DNA of 64,000 nucleotides from Anaerocolumna jejuensis DSM 15929 (GTDB taxonomy: Bacteria; Bacillota; Clostridia; Lachnospirales; Lachnospiraceae). Numbering within the stretch: the stretch's first letter is position 1; every line of letters starts with the position of its first letter. This document shows, one piece after another, positions 54,015 through 63,140 of this stretch. The notes beneath the pieces are model-generated. The model had not been told where the DNA came from. It did no database searches and saw only the letters and a program-made list of their open reading frames with translations. The position numbers and the translations under genes are program-made. Location: contig NZ_FRAC01000007.1 in the NCBI RefSeq assembly GCF_900142215.1, positions 124,001 through 188,000 on the forward strand, in the 5' to 3' direction.

Positions 54015-54692
54015 ATGGAAAAATACAAACAGGAATTTATTGAATTTATGGTGGATTGCGGTGTATTAAAATTCGGAGACTTTACAACAAAAAGCGGACG
54101 TAAAACACCTTTCTTTATTAATGCGGGTTATTATCGTACCGGTTCCCAGCTAAGAAAGCTTGGGGAGTATTATGCAAGAGCCATCAAGTCAGCCTTTGGG
54201 CTGGATTTTGATGTACTGTTTGGACCTGCCTATAAGGGAATCCCCTTAAGTGTTGCGGCTTCCATGGCCATCAGTGAATTCCATGACAGGGATATCCGTT
54301 ACTGCTCCAACAGAAAGGAAGTAAAAGATCACGGAGATAAGGGAATTCTTCTTGGCGGTCCTATTTATGACAAGGATAAAATCGTGATTATTGAAGACGT
54401 TACCACAGCGGGAACCTCAATCGGAGAGACCATGCCCATTTTGAATGCCCAAGGTGAAGTTTCCGTCCTGGGGCTGGTAGTGTCCGTTGACCGTATGGAA
54501 AGAGGCCAGGGAGAGAAGAGTGCGCTGGCAGAAATTGAAGAAGTATACGGCATCCGTACAACTTCTATTGTAACAATGGAAGAAGTAGTTGAACATTTAT
54601 ACAATAAGCCTTATAATGGAAATATCATAATAGATGACACTCTGAAAAGTGCAATAGATTCCTATTACATGCAATATGGAGCGACCTATTAA
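54015..54692 (+). CDS. pyrE: orotate phosphoribosyltransferase
   Basis: 225 aa. PRPP-binding motif IVIIEDVTTAGTSIGE, plus GRKTPFFINAGYY and FGPAYKGIPLS. It joins orotate and PRPP to make OMP, the substrate of PyrF encoded 20 kb away. AAAGGAAC precedes the ATG. Confidence 0.96.
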   Translation: MEKYKQEFIEFMVDCGVLKFGDFTTKSGRKTPFFINAGYYRTGSQLRKLGEYYARAIKSAFGLDFDVLFGPAYKGIPLSVAASMAISEFHDRDIRYCSNRKEVKDHGDKGILLGGPIYDKDKIVIIEDVTTAGTSIGETMPILNAQGEVSVLGLVVSVDRMERGQGEKSALAEIEEVYGIRTTSIVTMEEVVEHLYNKPYNGNIIIDDTLKSAIDSYYMQYGATY

Positions 54693-54751
54693 GGATTAAT
54701 TGGTTGAAACTATACGAAAGGGCTGCAACAGGCAGCGGGCAGGAGTTGGAT

Positions 54752-54904
54752 ATGAGTGAGAAAATCTATACTACCATGAAGTCTGTCGGAGTAGGCAATC
54801 TTGTTATTGGGATTCTGCTTATTATCACAGGTATAGCCAGCGGTGTCCTAGTGATTGTAAACGGTAGCAGGTTACTAAGGAAAAAATCAGAAATTCTATT
54901 TTAG
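54752..54904 (+). CDS. small membrane protein after pyrE
   Basis: 50 aa from the ATG at 54752, with GCAGGAG at 54739-54745. A single hydrophobic stretch (VGVGNLVIGILLIITGIASGVLVIV) with Gly spacing suggests a two-turn hairpin or one long helix, then a basic tail. Similar short proteins occur in Lachnospiraceae, from memory. A terminator follows 10 nt later. Confidence 0.65.
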   Translation: MSEKIYTTMKSVGVGNLVIGILLIITGIASGVLVIVNGSRLLRKKSEILF

Positions 54905-55233
54905 AAATTTTTTTAAAAGACCTCCCAGGGTAGAAATTGCCGGATGTGGGGTCTTTTTTCAAAATTTCTAAAAAATTACTTTACTTTTACAATATTTTCA
55001 TATATATTATAAATACATCTAAAATTGATTCGGGTGTTATGGTTCAGTATCAATGATATGACATTTCTAATTATCCGAATCAAAATTCTTAATCAATGAA
55101 ATTTCATTTCAGTTAATTCTTTTTTTCAAATGTATTTCCCATATAAGTGAGGTGTTACGGCAGATGAAATAATTTATACGTGAGTTTATCATTGGGTAAA
55201 TATCTATTTTTTCAGTATAATGAGGGGAAAATT
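54905..55233. other. 329-bp intergenic region before the Tad-like locus
   Basis: Holds the terminator at 54915-54959 and a wide inverted repeat TTGATTCGG (55025-55033) / CCGAATCAA (55075-55083). No riboswitch that I can name. Confidence 0.5.
54915..54959 (+). terminator. terminator of the pyrKDE operon
   Basis: AAAAGACC pairs with GGTCTTTT, extended by Cs and Gs, followed by six Ts. Confidence 0.8.
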
Positions 55234-56154
55234 ATGAAAGTTGCTTTTTGGAGCAGCGTCAGAGGGAGCATTGGCGTAACCAGCAATTTAGCCTGTGTCA
55301 GCATTGCTATGGCTTTTGAGCAATCCTGCAAAACAGTACTGCTGGAAAATCACTGCCAGAAGAACCCTCTGGAGAATATGCTCTTTCAAAGACGGGAGAA
55401 GAGGCCTGATAGAAATGCTCTTAATGTCAGCAGATACACAGGTCTCGAACACATTATGAATCAGTTGTCAAAAGGAGGGGCAAGGGGCAGCAGAGGCTGC
55501 AATGTAATACAGGATAAGAAAGCATATGAAGAAATCTGGATGTTAAAGGATTCACATTATAAGGATACCAAGCTTATCTGCATGGAAAATGAAAAACTTA
55601 TAAAAGAAGCTTCTTTTGAAATTCTTCTTAATTCTTTATATTATGTTCCCATTGGGAATCAAGTCAATCAATTTATCTTTGATTATACCCTGAATGACAA
55701 TATTATAAAAATCTTATGGGCAAGTGAAATTTTTGCCTCGTATACCTTTATCGATACTTCAAATGAAAATAATCTGAGCTCAAAAATCATACTGGCGGAA
55801 GCGGATTTGGTAGTTGTTACTCTAGTACAGGATCAGGAGGTCATTGAGCACTTCTTTGATAACTATTCTTCTTTACTATCCAAATGCATTATTCTGTTAT
55901 ATGAATCGAAAAGCATAGCATCAGGAATTCCGGCAATTTCCAGAAAATATTCTTTCCATAAGTCAAAAATCATTCCAATCCCATATAACATTGAATACAG
56001 CCAGGCGATAAGACAAGGTACCATTGTAGAATTTATGACACGTAATTACAGATGCGAAAGGGGAAGCCCCAATTATCCCTTTATAGCAGGAGTGCGTCAT
56101 GCAGTATTTGCCATACAAAGTGAACAAAACAGAAAGGAAGGATGGAATGCGTAA
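55234..56154 (+). CDS. MinD/TadZ-like protein 1 with degenerate P-loop
   Basis: 306 aa from the ATG at 55234 behind GAGGGG. It opens MKVAFWSSVRGSIGVTSNLACVSIAMAF, the layout of ParA/MinD ATPases with RGSIGVTS in place of the KGGVGKTT loop. TVLLENH replaces the usual VLLID strand; YTFIDTS and LVVVTL follow the Walker B and next strand. TadZ/CpaE proteins of Tad pili have similar degenerate loops and help position the machine. ATP binding is doubtful. It overlaps the next gene. Confidence 0.8.
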   Translation: MKVAFWSSVRGSIGVTSNLACVSIAMAFEQSCKTVLLENHCQKNPLENMLFQRREKRPDRNALNVSRYTGLEHIMNQLSKGGARGSRGCNVIQDKKAYEEIWMLKDSHYKDTKLICMENEKLIKEASFEILLNSLYYVPIGNQVNQFIFDYTLNDNIIKILWASEIFASYTFIDTSNENNLSSKIILAEADLVVVTLVQDQEVIEHFFDNYSSLLSKCIILLYESKSIASGIPAISRKYSFHKSKIIPIPYNIEYSQAIRQGTIVEFMTRNYRCERGSPNYPFIAGVRHAVFAIQSEQNRKEGWNA

Positions 56155-57181
56155 AAGGTTAAAGCGGCCGCTTTCAAAAAAACAGATAGTAAAAAGGATA
56201 TTAACGGTAAGCCTATGTTTTTTTTTACCAGTTGTAATATACGCAGGATATGTAAGGGTCAGAAGCTTTTATGAAGAAAAAATGGAAGCTATGACAGAGG
56301 AGATGGCAGAGTACACAGTAACAACATACGAAGCGGTTAGAGATATCAAGGCAGGAGAAGTTATTAAGAATAAGGTGGTGGCAAATAAAAAGACGCTTTC
56401 GGGACAGAACAGAGAAAGCTTTATGAGTGAGGATGATATCGGAAGTCAGGCCTTAGTGGATATACCAAAGGGTACGCAGCTTCTTAAAAATATGTTTCAA
56501 AAAAATATCATTAATAGCAGCCTAAGGGAACTGGAATTTTCTTTAAATATAGCGGGAGAAAATATAAAGGCGGGAGATTATACGGATATCCGCCTGCGCT
56601 ATCCTAACGGCGAAGACTATATTGTATTGAGCAAGACATACATAAGCTGTATTGACTGGGAAAAAGGTTTTTTATATATCAACCTGTCCCCGGAGGAAAT
56701 TCATCTGATTTCCTCGGCAATGGTGGACTGTTACCTGAAAACCGGTTCCTATCTGTATACGGCCAGATATATAGCTCCTTCCTGTCAGGAATCTTCTTTT
56801 GTAACCTATATTCCCAACAAAGATGTTCTGAAATTAATAAAGAAAGACCCCAATGTTGTGGAGAAAGCCAGGGATTATCTGAATGAGGCCGGCAGAAAGG
56901 AGCTGGAGGAAAGACTTAAGACATATTATGAGCAGAATAGCAGCCCCGAGGATTCCTTCTCAGGGGAAGCAAGCACTTCTGAGGATGCCGGCAGTAATCA
57001 CCTTTATTATGTCACTGGCAAAGCAGGTGACTTAAAGAAAGGGAGGGATTCCAAACAGAGCATGGATACATCCGGTATTCCAGAAGGGGCTCCTGCTAGC
57101 AACGGGAAAAAAGAAGGAGAAGAAACGCTCCAAGGGGTTACTGCCAGTGATGAGAATATGGAGGTGGAATATGCCGAATAA
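56147..57181 (+). CDS. CpaB/RcpC-like SAF-domain protein
   Basis: 344 aa from the ATG at 56147 behind AAGGAAGG; it overlaps the previous stop by 8 nt. One membrane helix at about residues 17-36, then a SAF domain (YEAVRDIKAGEVIKNKVVANKK, then LVDIPKGTQLLKNMF) and a Ser/Glu/Gly-rich tail from about residue 265. This is the order of CpaB/RcpC, the periplasmic/outer-wall part of Tad systems. The long low-complexity tail faces outside the membrane. Confidence 0.8.
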   Translation: MRKRLKRPLSKKQIVKRILTVSLCFFLPVVIYAGYVRVRSFYEEKMEAMTEEMAEYTVTTYEAVRDIKAGEVIKNKVVANKKTLSGQNRESFMSEDDIGSQALVDIPKGTQLLKNMFQKNIINSSLRELEFSLNIAGENIKAGDYTDIRLRYPNGEDYIVLSKTYISCIDWEKGFLYINLSPEEIHLISSAMVDCYLKTGSYLYTARYIAPSCQESSFVTYIPNKDVLKLIKKDPNVVEKARDYLNEAGRKELEERLKTYYEQNSSPEDSFSGEASTSEDAGSNHLYYVTGKAGDLKKGRDSKQSMDTSGIPEGAPASNGKKEGEETLQGVTASDENMEVEYAE

Positions 57182-58019
57182 AGCTGCAAGTATTGGATTT
57201 GCCGGGACAGAAAGCTATGATCTGATACTGTATCTGGCAGTCATGTTAACAGCCTTGGACAAAAAGGTGCTGCTTGTGGATAATTCCTGTCATAAGGCAT
57301 TATCCTGCTGTATCCCTGTATCTGATATAACCGGCAGGGAGAAAGTTGTTCATTATAAAGGGCTGGATATCCGAAGGGAGAAAGAAGTCCGATATGAAGG
57401 GGTGGATTTACTAAGGGAGAAAGAAGTCTGTTGTGAAGGGGTGGATTTACTAAAGGAGAAAGAAGTCTGTTGTGAAGGGGTGGATTTACTAAGAAAAAAA
57501 GACGTCCGCTATGAAGAGCTGGACATCCGAAGGGAGAAAGAAATCTGTTATATGGGGGTGGATATCTCAAAGGATACTCCGTTAGTTACATTGGAGGGAG
57601 AGTATGATTTCATCCTGATGGATTTTGGGCAGAACATTAGCCATAAAGACATAAAGGCCTGTGATTCCCTTTGCTTGGTAACGGATACCGGATTGCATAA
57701 TATAGCAGTAATAGAACCTCTTAAGGCGGCGGTGGAAGATGTATACCTGCTTATAAGGGAGATTCCAAACAGATTGGATGAAAATTACATTCTAAAGCTG
57801 ATAAATGAAAAAGGAATATTGGGAAAGAAAAGCTTTTATTTCTATTTTGATGAGGCTGACAAAGAAGCAATGACTGCCTTGCAGTATTACAATAGTGTTT
57901 CTTACAAAAGACTCTCACCAGCCATTAAATACTTTCTAAAGGAACTCTCACGGGAGGCCTTTGGAATGAATGAAAGGCAAGTAAAACTGGCAGAAAAAAA
58001 GCTGGGAAGGAGGAGATAG
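57171..58019 (+). CDS. MinD/TadZ-like protein 2 with 13-residue repeats
   Basis: 282 aa from the ATG at 57171 behind GGAGGTGG. It starts KAASIGFAGTESYDLILYLAVMLTALDKKVLLVDNS, a MinD fold with no P-loop lysine (GTESYD). Residues 56-133 are six tandem 13-residue units (consensus REKEVCCEGVDLL), then FILMDFGQ at the Walker B position. The repeats expand a point where relatives have one Tyr-Gly-Asp segment. Enzymatic ATPase activity is unlikely. Next gene follows 1 nt after the stop. Confidence 0.78.
   Translation: MPNKAASIGFAGTESYDLILYLAVMLTALDKKVLLVDNSCHKALSCCIPVSDITGREKVVHYKGLDIRREKEVRYEGVDLLREKEVCCEGVDLLKEKEVCCEGVDLLRKKDVRYEELDIRREKEICYMGVDISKDTPLVTLEGEYDFILMDFGQNISHKDIKACDSLCLVTDTGLHNIAVIEPLKAAVEDVYLLIREIPNRLDENYILKLINEKGILGKKSFYFYFDEADKEAMTALQYYNSVSYKRLSPAIKYFLKELSREAFGMNERQVKLAEKKLGRRR
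57336..57569 (+). repeat. 39-bp in-frame tandem repeat, six units
   Basis: Units begin at 57336, 57375, 57414, 57453, 57492 and 57531. Units 3 and 4 differ at one base; outer units are more diverged, so the array seems to have grown from its middle. Confidence 0.9.
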
Positions 58020-58020
58020 G

Positions 58021-58842
58021 ATGCAGGTGGTCTTTTGGAGCCCCACAGCAGGCCAGACGGGGACGACCTCGTCCCTGGCGGCAGCAGCTCTTATGGCAGC
58101 TTACCGGTATGACAGAAAGGTTCTTCTGATGCAGACCCATTATCAGAACAGGGATTTGGAGGAAATTCTTCTTGGAAGCGGGCAGAAGGAAGAGATTTAC
58201 CGGGATATTGGATTAGATGCAATTCTTAGGTTAATAAGAACCGGTAATCTGTCAGAAAGCAGCAATATTCAAATTCTCATAAAGGATTTTATTTTAAGTC
58301 TTGGCAGGGGAGGTATCAATCTGCTCCCCGGAACCTCTAAAGGATACGGTAAGTCATTGGAGGAGGATATGATAACATATCTGCCATTTATATATAGGAG
58401 CTTAAAAGACAGCTATGATATTATCTTTACAGATGCCGTATGCGGTGATAATCCGGTTTCCAGGATGCTTTGGAGGGAAGCTGATATCCTGATAGTAAGC
58501 ATTAATCAAAATAAGAGAGTATTAAAAGAATGTTTATTACAATACCAGTTTCCTCTTGAAAAAACAGTTTTTCTTATAGGCTCCTACCAAAATGCCTCTG
58601 TCAATAATATGAAAAATCTTGAAAAAACCTATGAGGAATTAAAAGGGAGGCTGTATGCCATTCCTCAGCATACAGCTTATATGGATGCCGTGTCAGAAAG
58701 AAGATGCCAGGAGTTCTTTCTAAAAGGTATGGCCTTTAAAAACAGAGGAAATCTATCGGATTTTTTCCATCATGTCTCAAAACTGACAGAAATGCTTATA
58801 GACAAGGCATTGGATAAGGGAGGGCTGGGACTTGATTCTTAA
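58021..58842 (+). CDS. MinD/TadZ-like protein 3
   Basis: 273 aa. It opens MQVVFWSPTAGQTGTTSSLAAAALMAAY; GQTGTTSS occupies the P-loop position and lacks the Walker lysine. VLLMQTHYQNRDLE, then YDIIFTDAVCGD and ADILIVSIN, follow the MinD strand order. It is nearer to the first paralogue than to the second. It ends overlapping the ATPase gene, so is made in step with it. Probably a TadZ-type localisation factor. Confidence 0.8.
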   Translation: MQVVFWSPTAGQTGTTSSLAAAALMAAYRYDRKVLLMQTHYQNRDLEEILLGSGQKEEIYRDIGLDAILRLIRTGNLSESSNIQILIKDFILSLGRGGINLLPGTSKGYGKSLEEDMITYLPFIYRSLKDSYDIIFTDAVCGDNPVSRMLWREADILIVSINQNKRVLKECLLQYQFPLEKTVFLIGSYQNASVNNMKNLEKTYEELKGRLYAIPQHTAYMDAVSERRCQEFFLKGMAFKNRGNLSDFFHHVSKLTEMLIDKALDKGGLGLDS

Positions 58843-60658
58843 TTTTCTGCTCATTCTATTACTATGCACCGGCTTGATTCTCATAGCCATTTATCAATTC
58901 AGAAATGAAAACACAATAATAGAGCATGCCGGCGAGCTTACCATAGACAGCCTGATTACAGCGGTGGATGAGGTTTTTGAAGATATCCTGAGCAAAGATT
59001 TCAGAGACTTGAATCTAAACCAGACGGAAACGGATAAAAGAGAAAATATAAGGAAGCTTATCCGCAGAAATTTAAAGGAATGTACTGTAGGTGATGAGAA
59101 TGCCAAGGAATATATCAAAGATTACATGGAAGAAATTATAAGGGCAATAGAAGGGCTTAATGAGAATACCATAAATAATATAATTCCCTTTGATATACCG
59201 TCCCGGCTAAAGCCGCAGGATAAATTTGAAATCCTTTTATATATCTATAAGGAAAGGTACGGGAAGGAGGGCTTCCATAAACTTACCCAAAACTATAACC
59301 TGGATGTCCTGAAAGAAAATGGGGAGGAAAGCTATTATGCCATAACCCGGGAGGAGGTTGAAAGAGTATATTATGAAGAAGGCATTTATTTATCCTCTGA
59401 AGACAAGATAAAGATTCTGACGCAAAGAGTGTATCAGCAATACCGGGGCTTTGGTGTAATAGATGCAATCAGGGAAATGAAAATAGACGGTATTTCAGGG
59501 GGAGTATCCTCCGGTATCTTATCTGAAAAGGCAGAGAATTCCTTGGATGGTTTTTATGAAGCTACATACTTCACCGGAGACAAGAATATTCCGGCAGATA
59601 AGAGCCTGCTGGATATATGGGTTTTTTATCAGGGCAGAACTATCCGGCTGGAATTTTTACGGTTTCCTTCCGAAAAGGAATTAATCAGGGTATGCAGAAA
59701 TATATACCGCAACAATAATCCGGGCCTCTTAAGTGAAACCAGGGGCTATATGGTAAATGATATGAAGGACGGCTCCAGAGTAGTTGTTTTCAGGCCTCCG
59801 GTAGCCGCCGGCTGGGCATTTTTTGTCAGAAAGCATGATGTAATAACCAGCATGGATATCAAGGGGATAATAACAGAAGAAGGCGGTGACATGGTTATCA
59901 GCCTGTTACGGTGGATGGTAAAGGGTTGCCTGTCTCTTGTTATTACAGGAGAAATGGGAAGCGGTAAGACAACCCTATTAAAGATTCTGGTCCAGTATAT
60001 CGAAGAAATCTATCCAATACGTGTCTATGAGCAGGTTTATGAATTGAATCTGAATAAAGCCTACCCTCAAAGAAATATTCTCTCCTTAAGGGAAAGTCCG
60101 GCAGTTTCCGGCCAGGAAATCTTAAATACCATGAAGAAAACCGATGGAACAGTACTGATACTGGGAGAGGTTGCATCCCATGATGCCGCTAACTACCTTG
60201 TAGAAATATCCCAGATATCCAAGATGACTCTTTGCTCCCACCATGCGGAGACAACGGAGGATTTTGTAGCATATTTAAAGATTGCCCAGCTTAGAGCAGG
60301 CGGTTTCCATAACGAAGGACTGGCAGAATACCAGGCTGCCGGTGCGGTAAGCATTGATATTCATATGGAGAACCGGAACGGGCACCGCTATATATCAAGA
60401 ATTACCGAAATCGTGCCTTATTACAGGAGGGAGCTGCCGCAGAGCCTGGTAGAGGCTACAAGAGAATATTACCGGAGAAGGACAAGTCCGGTAACCTATG
60501 AAACTAGGGAAATCATTGCTTATCAGGATGGGAAATATGTATATCATCAGGGCTTTTCACCAAATACGGCAAAGCATATTGGTGACAATCTGACAGGAAA
60601 AGACCGGGAAGAGTTCTTATACTTTTTAAAGCAGAAAAAAGAGGTGCATCATGAATAA
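58832..60658 (+). CDS. TadA/CpaF-type secretion ATPase
   Basis: 608 aa from a TTG at 58832 with GGGAGG at 58818-58823. Walker A is GEMGSGKTT at residues 373-381; Walker B is VLILGEVAS; TLCSHHAETTEDF is the His box. It has an extra N-terminal membrane helix (residues 4-21), not usual in TadA, and a long N-terminal domain. TadA hexamers drive pilus or protein export. It overlaps the membrane-protein gene by 8 nt. Confidence 0.9.
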   Translation: MILNFLLILLLCTGLILIAIYQFRNENTIIEHAGELTIDSLITAVDEVFEDILSKDFRDLNLNQTETDKRENIRKLIRRNLKECTVGDENAKEYIKDYMEEIIRAIEGLNENTINNIIPFDIPSRLKPQDKFEILLYIYKERYGKEGFHKLTQNYNLDVLKENGEESYYAITREEVERVYYEEGIYLSSEDKIKILTQRVYQQYRGFGVIDAIREMKIDGISGGVSSGILSEKAENSLDGFYEATYFTGDKNIPADKSLLDIWVFYQGRTIRLEFLRFPSEKELIRVCRNIYRNNNPGLLSETRGYMVNDMKDGSRVVVFRPPVAAGWAFFVRKHDVITSMDIKGIITEEGGDMVISLLRWMVKGCLSLVITGEMGSGKTTLLKILVQYIEEIYPIRVYEQVYELNLNKAYPQRNILSLRESPAVSGQEILNTMKKTDGTVLILGEVASHDAANYLVEISQISKMTLCSHHAETTEDFVAYLKIAQLRAGGFHNEGLAEYQAAGAVSIDIHMENRNGHRYISRITEIVPYYRRELPQSLVEATREYYRRRTSPVTYETREIIAYQDGKYVYHQGFSPNTAKHIGDNLTGKDREEFLYFLKQKKEVHHE

Positions 60659-62675
60659 TATAGCAATGATACGTCTTGTTTTTGTACTTCTGTGTGTTTC
60701 TGTTACAGGATTTGCAGTTCTTTGGTATGCTTTGAAAAAGCGGCTTTTGTTCCGGGAATATTACAGCATCTACCGGACGGATAACAGAAAGCCAGGTGTT
60801 GATTACTGGTGCCTGCTGTATGATTTTTTCATCCATCTTTTTCTGACAAGAGGTTTTTTAAGGGCTATTACCGGCAAATATGAAATCCTTTATCCGGGAG
60901 AAGATATAAGGATTGAGAAAAAAGCCATACGGTTGGCTGTAAAGATATGGGGGGCAGGGGCATTTATCCTGATTATTTTTTTCTCCTTCAATAATAGCTG
61001 GTATGATATCCTCCTTGCAGTTTTTTACCTGTATGTTGCAGGTAATGGGTTGATACTATTTGAAGAACAGAAAGAGAATAAGAAGCTGCTGCTCCAATTT
61101 GATGGATTTCTGTCAGAGGTCAGGCAGTATTATCAGATGCATGGAATGATAGATGAAGCTGTTTATGAGGCCATGGAGCTTTGTAAAAATCCCATAAAAC
61201 TCCATGCCAAATGCATTTACGGGATTCTTACAGAGGTGGAGGAGGATAAAAAGAGGGAGGAATATAACCGGCATATACCGGACAGGTTTTTGAAAACCTT
61301 TCTGAATCTCTGCCTTATAATACAGAAGTTTGGGGACCCGGAAGTAAATGGTCAATCACTTTTTTTAACGAATATACGGTATTTAAGGCAGGAAATACAT
61401 ATAGAAATCTTAAAAAGGGATAAGTTAAGGCATTTATTTTCCGGGCTTACCCTGGTAGCAGTATTTCCTGTAATGTTTTTAAAGCACATTGAGGACTGGG
61501 CTGTTAACAGCCTTCCTCAGCTTGATAATTTTTACAGTGGAACACCCGGAATACTGCTAACCTTTTTTATATTTCTCCTTACCTTCTTTTCCTATCAGCT
61601 GTTAATAACCATGAGGGAGGAGAGGAGAGCTTATCAGAAGGACAATACCATATTGCAGGCTTTCAGTAAAAGAAAGGGTATCAGCCGTTTACTGGATATT
61701 ATCTTGGAAAAGAATTATGGCAGGGCAAAGAAGAAGGAGGAATTTCTACGCCTGACCGGTGAAAATCTCACAGTCAGGCAATTTACCTTAAAGAGTCTCC
61801 TATATGGAATTTCTGGCTTTATAATCTGTATTCTATTAATCTTTTTTATCCATGGAGCAAACAAGGAGTTAAAGCTTAAATCAGGGGACCTGCCCTATGC
61901 GACCAGTGCCTTATCGGAAGAAAAAGCCCAGGCTTTATCAGAGCATATCATTTCCTATACAAGACAATTCCTGAAAGAAAAAGCAACTCTTGATAAGATA
62001 GAGAAAACCATTGAGAAAGAAGGAAGAATAAGAGAAAAGTACCTTCAGAAAATTGCCGCAGAGGATATCTATACAAGGGTAATGCGTATTAAGGCAGAAT
62101 ATTTTAAATGGTATGAGCTGATAGCTGCCTTCATGGTTTCCCTGGGGTTTTACTATATACCTTCTGCAATTCTTATGCTGCTAAAAAAAGTACGGCAGAG
62201 GGAGATGGAGGATGAGGTATTTTCCTTTCAATCGGTTATTCTCATTTTAATGCATATGAAAAGAGCAGATATTCCGATAATCCTTGAATGGATCGAGGAA
62301 TTCTCCCATATCTTCCGGGATTCCCTTAGAGTCTGCAATACAGAGCTGCCCAAGGGGGAATGGGAAGCCTTGGAAAGCTTAAAAGAGAAGGAGCCCTTTA
62401 AGCCCTTTGCCAAATTAATTGAGGAGCTGCAAAACAGCGATCAGATTGGATTAAAGCGGGCTTTTGATGATGTAGAGCAGGAGAGGGCCAACTATCTTGA
62501 GAAAAGGTCACTGGACAATGAAATCAGCATACAGGAAAAAGCCATATTGGGGAAGAACATAGCCTTTATTCCCTTTGCTCTTACGGTGGGACTCTACATT
62601 ATCCTTCCCTTTGTACTGGAGGGTCTGGGGATGTACAAGGTTTATATAGACCAAATAAATGGGGCAGGAGGTTAA
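60651..62675 (+). CDS. TadB/TadC-like (GspF-type) membrane protein
   Basis: 674 aa, twice the size of TadB or TadC. Membrane segments at about residues 5-27, 95-113, 118-136, 260-280, 300-325, 378-402, 487-510 and 645-665. A cytoplasmic segment after the last pair (VFSFQSVILILMHMKRADIPIILEWIEEFSH) resembles the GspF/TadC cytoplasmic domain, and an earlier one (FDGFLSEVRQYYQMHGMIDEAVYEAME) a TadB-like one. I infer a TadB-TadC fusion that would be the inner-membrane platform. Confidence 0.75.
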   Translation: MNNIAMIRLVFVLLCVSVTGFAVLWYALKKRLLFREYYSIYRTDNRKPGVDYWCLLYDFFIHLFLTRGFLRAITGKYEILYPGEDIRIEKKAIRLAVKIWGAGAFILIIFFSFNNSWYDILLAVFYLYVAGNGLILFEEQKENKKLLLQFDGFLSEVRQYYQMHGMIDEAVYEAMELCKNPIKLHAKCIYGILTEVEEDKKREEYNRHIPDRFLKTFLNLCLIIQKFGDPEVNGQSLFLTNIRYLRQEIHIEILKRDKLRHLFSGLTLVAVFPVMFLKHIEDWAVNSLPQLDNFYSGTPGILLTFFIFLLTFFSYQLLITMREERRAYQKDNTILQAFSKRKGISRLLDIILEKNYGRAKKKEEFLRLTGENLTVRQFTLKSLLYGISGFIICILLIFFIHGANKELKLKSGDLPYATSALSEEKAQALSEHIISYTRQFLKEKATLDKIEKTIEKEGRIREKYLQKIAAEDIYTRVMRIKAEYFKWYELIAAFMVSLGFYYIPSAILMLLKKVRQREMEDEVFSFQSVILILMHMKRADIPIILEWIEEFSHIFRDSLRVCNTELPKGEWEALESLKEKEPFKPFAKLIEELQNSDQIGLKRAFDDVEQERANYLEKRSLDNEISIQEKAILGKNIAFIPFALTVGLYIILPFVLEGLGMYKVYIDQINGAGG

Positions 62676-62788
62676 GGAAGAGAGTAGGAGAGGAGAGGCG
62701 AGATGCAAAAGAAGCTTAATGGTATAGGGAAAAAATTAAAAGGTATGTAAAATACCAGGAAGAGAAACATAAAGTAAGAGTTAAGAAT

Positions 62789-62844
62789 GTAAGAATTGAA
62801 GTGTAAGAATTGAAGGGTGAGAATTGAAGTGTAAGAATTGAAAA
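62789..62844 (+). repeat. 14-bp tandem repeat, four units
   Basis: Units at 62789, 62803, 62817 and 62831 share GTAAGAATTGAAGT with single changes. Confidence 0.85.
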
Positions 62845-62970
62845 TGTAGAATGTAAAAATTCTATGTTATTAAACTAAAATATATAAAGATACAAAAACA
62901 GATAGTCATAAAACTAAATACTTTAAAGTTAATATTAAAATAAAAAGATATATAAGTAGCAGTTATAAAA

Positions 62971-63046
62971 GTAAGTTACAAACAAGTAAGTTACAAACAA
63001 GCAAGTTACAAACAAGCAAGTTACAAACAAGCAGTTATAAACAAGC
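62971..63046 (+). repeat. 15-bp tandem repeat, four exact-size units and a partial
   Basis: Units at 62971, 62986, 63001 and 63016 read G(T/C)AAGTTACAAACAA; a fifth at 63031 is one base shorter. Confidence 0.88.
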
Positions 63047-63140
63047 AAGTAGTAAAATAAGTAGCTCTAAAAGTAATAAGTTAAATAAAACAAGCAGAAA
63101 AACAAGCAGGAAAACAAGTAGGAAAAGGAGATAATAAAAA

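Larger units (their letters stand above)
62676..63140. other. 465-bp repeat-rich intergenic region
   Basis: Very AT-rich and dominated by the two minisatellites at 62789-62844 and 62971-63046. An AAAAGGAGA site at 63123-63132 serves the pilin-like gene. Confidence 0.6.

Noticed and set aside
55025..55083. A c-di-GMP riboswitch before the Tad-like locus
   Set aside because: I looked because Tad loci can be so controlled, but found only a wide inverted repeat and none of the conserved riboswitch segments.
55192..55221. Promoter TTGGGT-N18-TATAAT before the Tad-like locus
   Set aside because: The predicted start would fall in the ribosome site of 55234, leaving no usable leader; the real promoter is likely further upstream.
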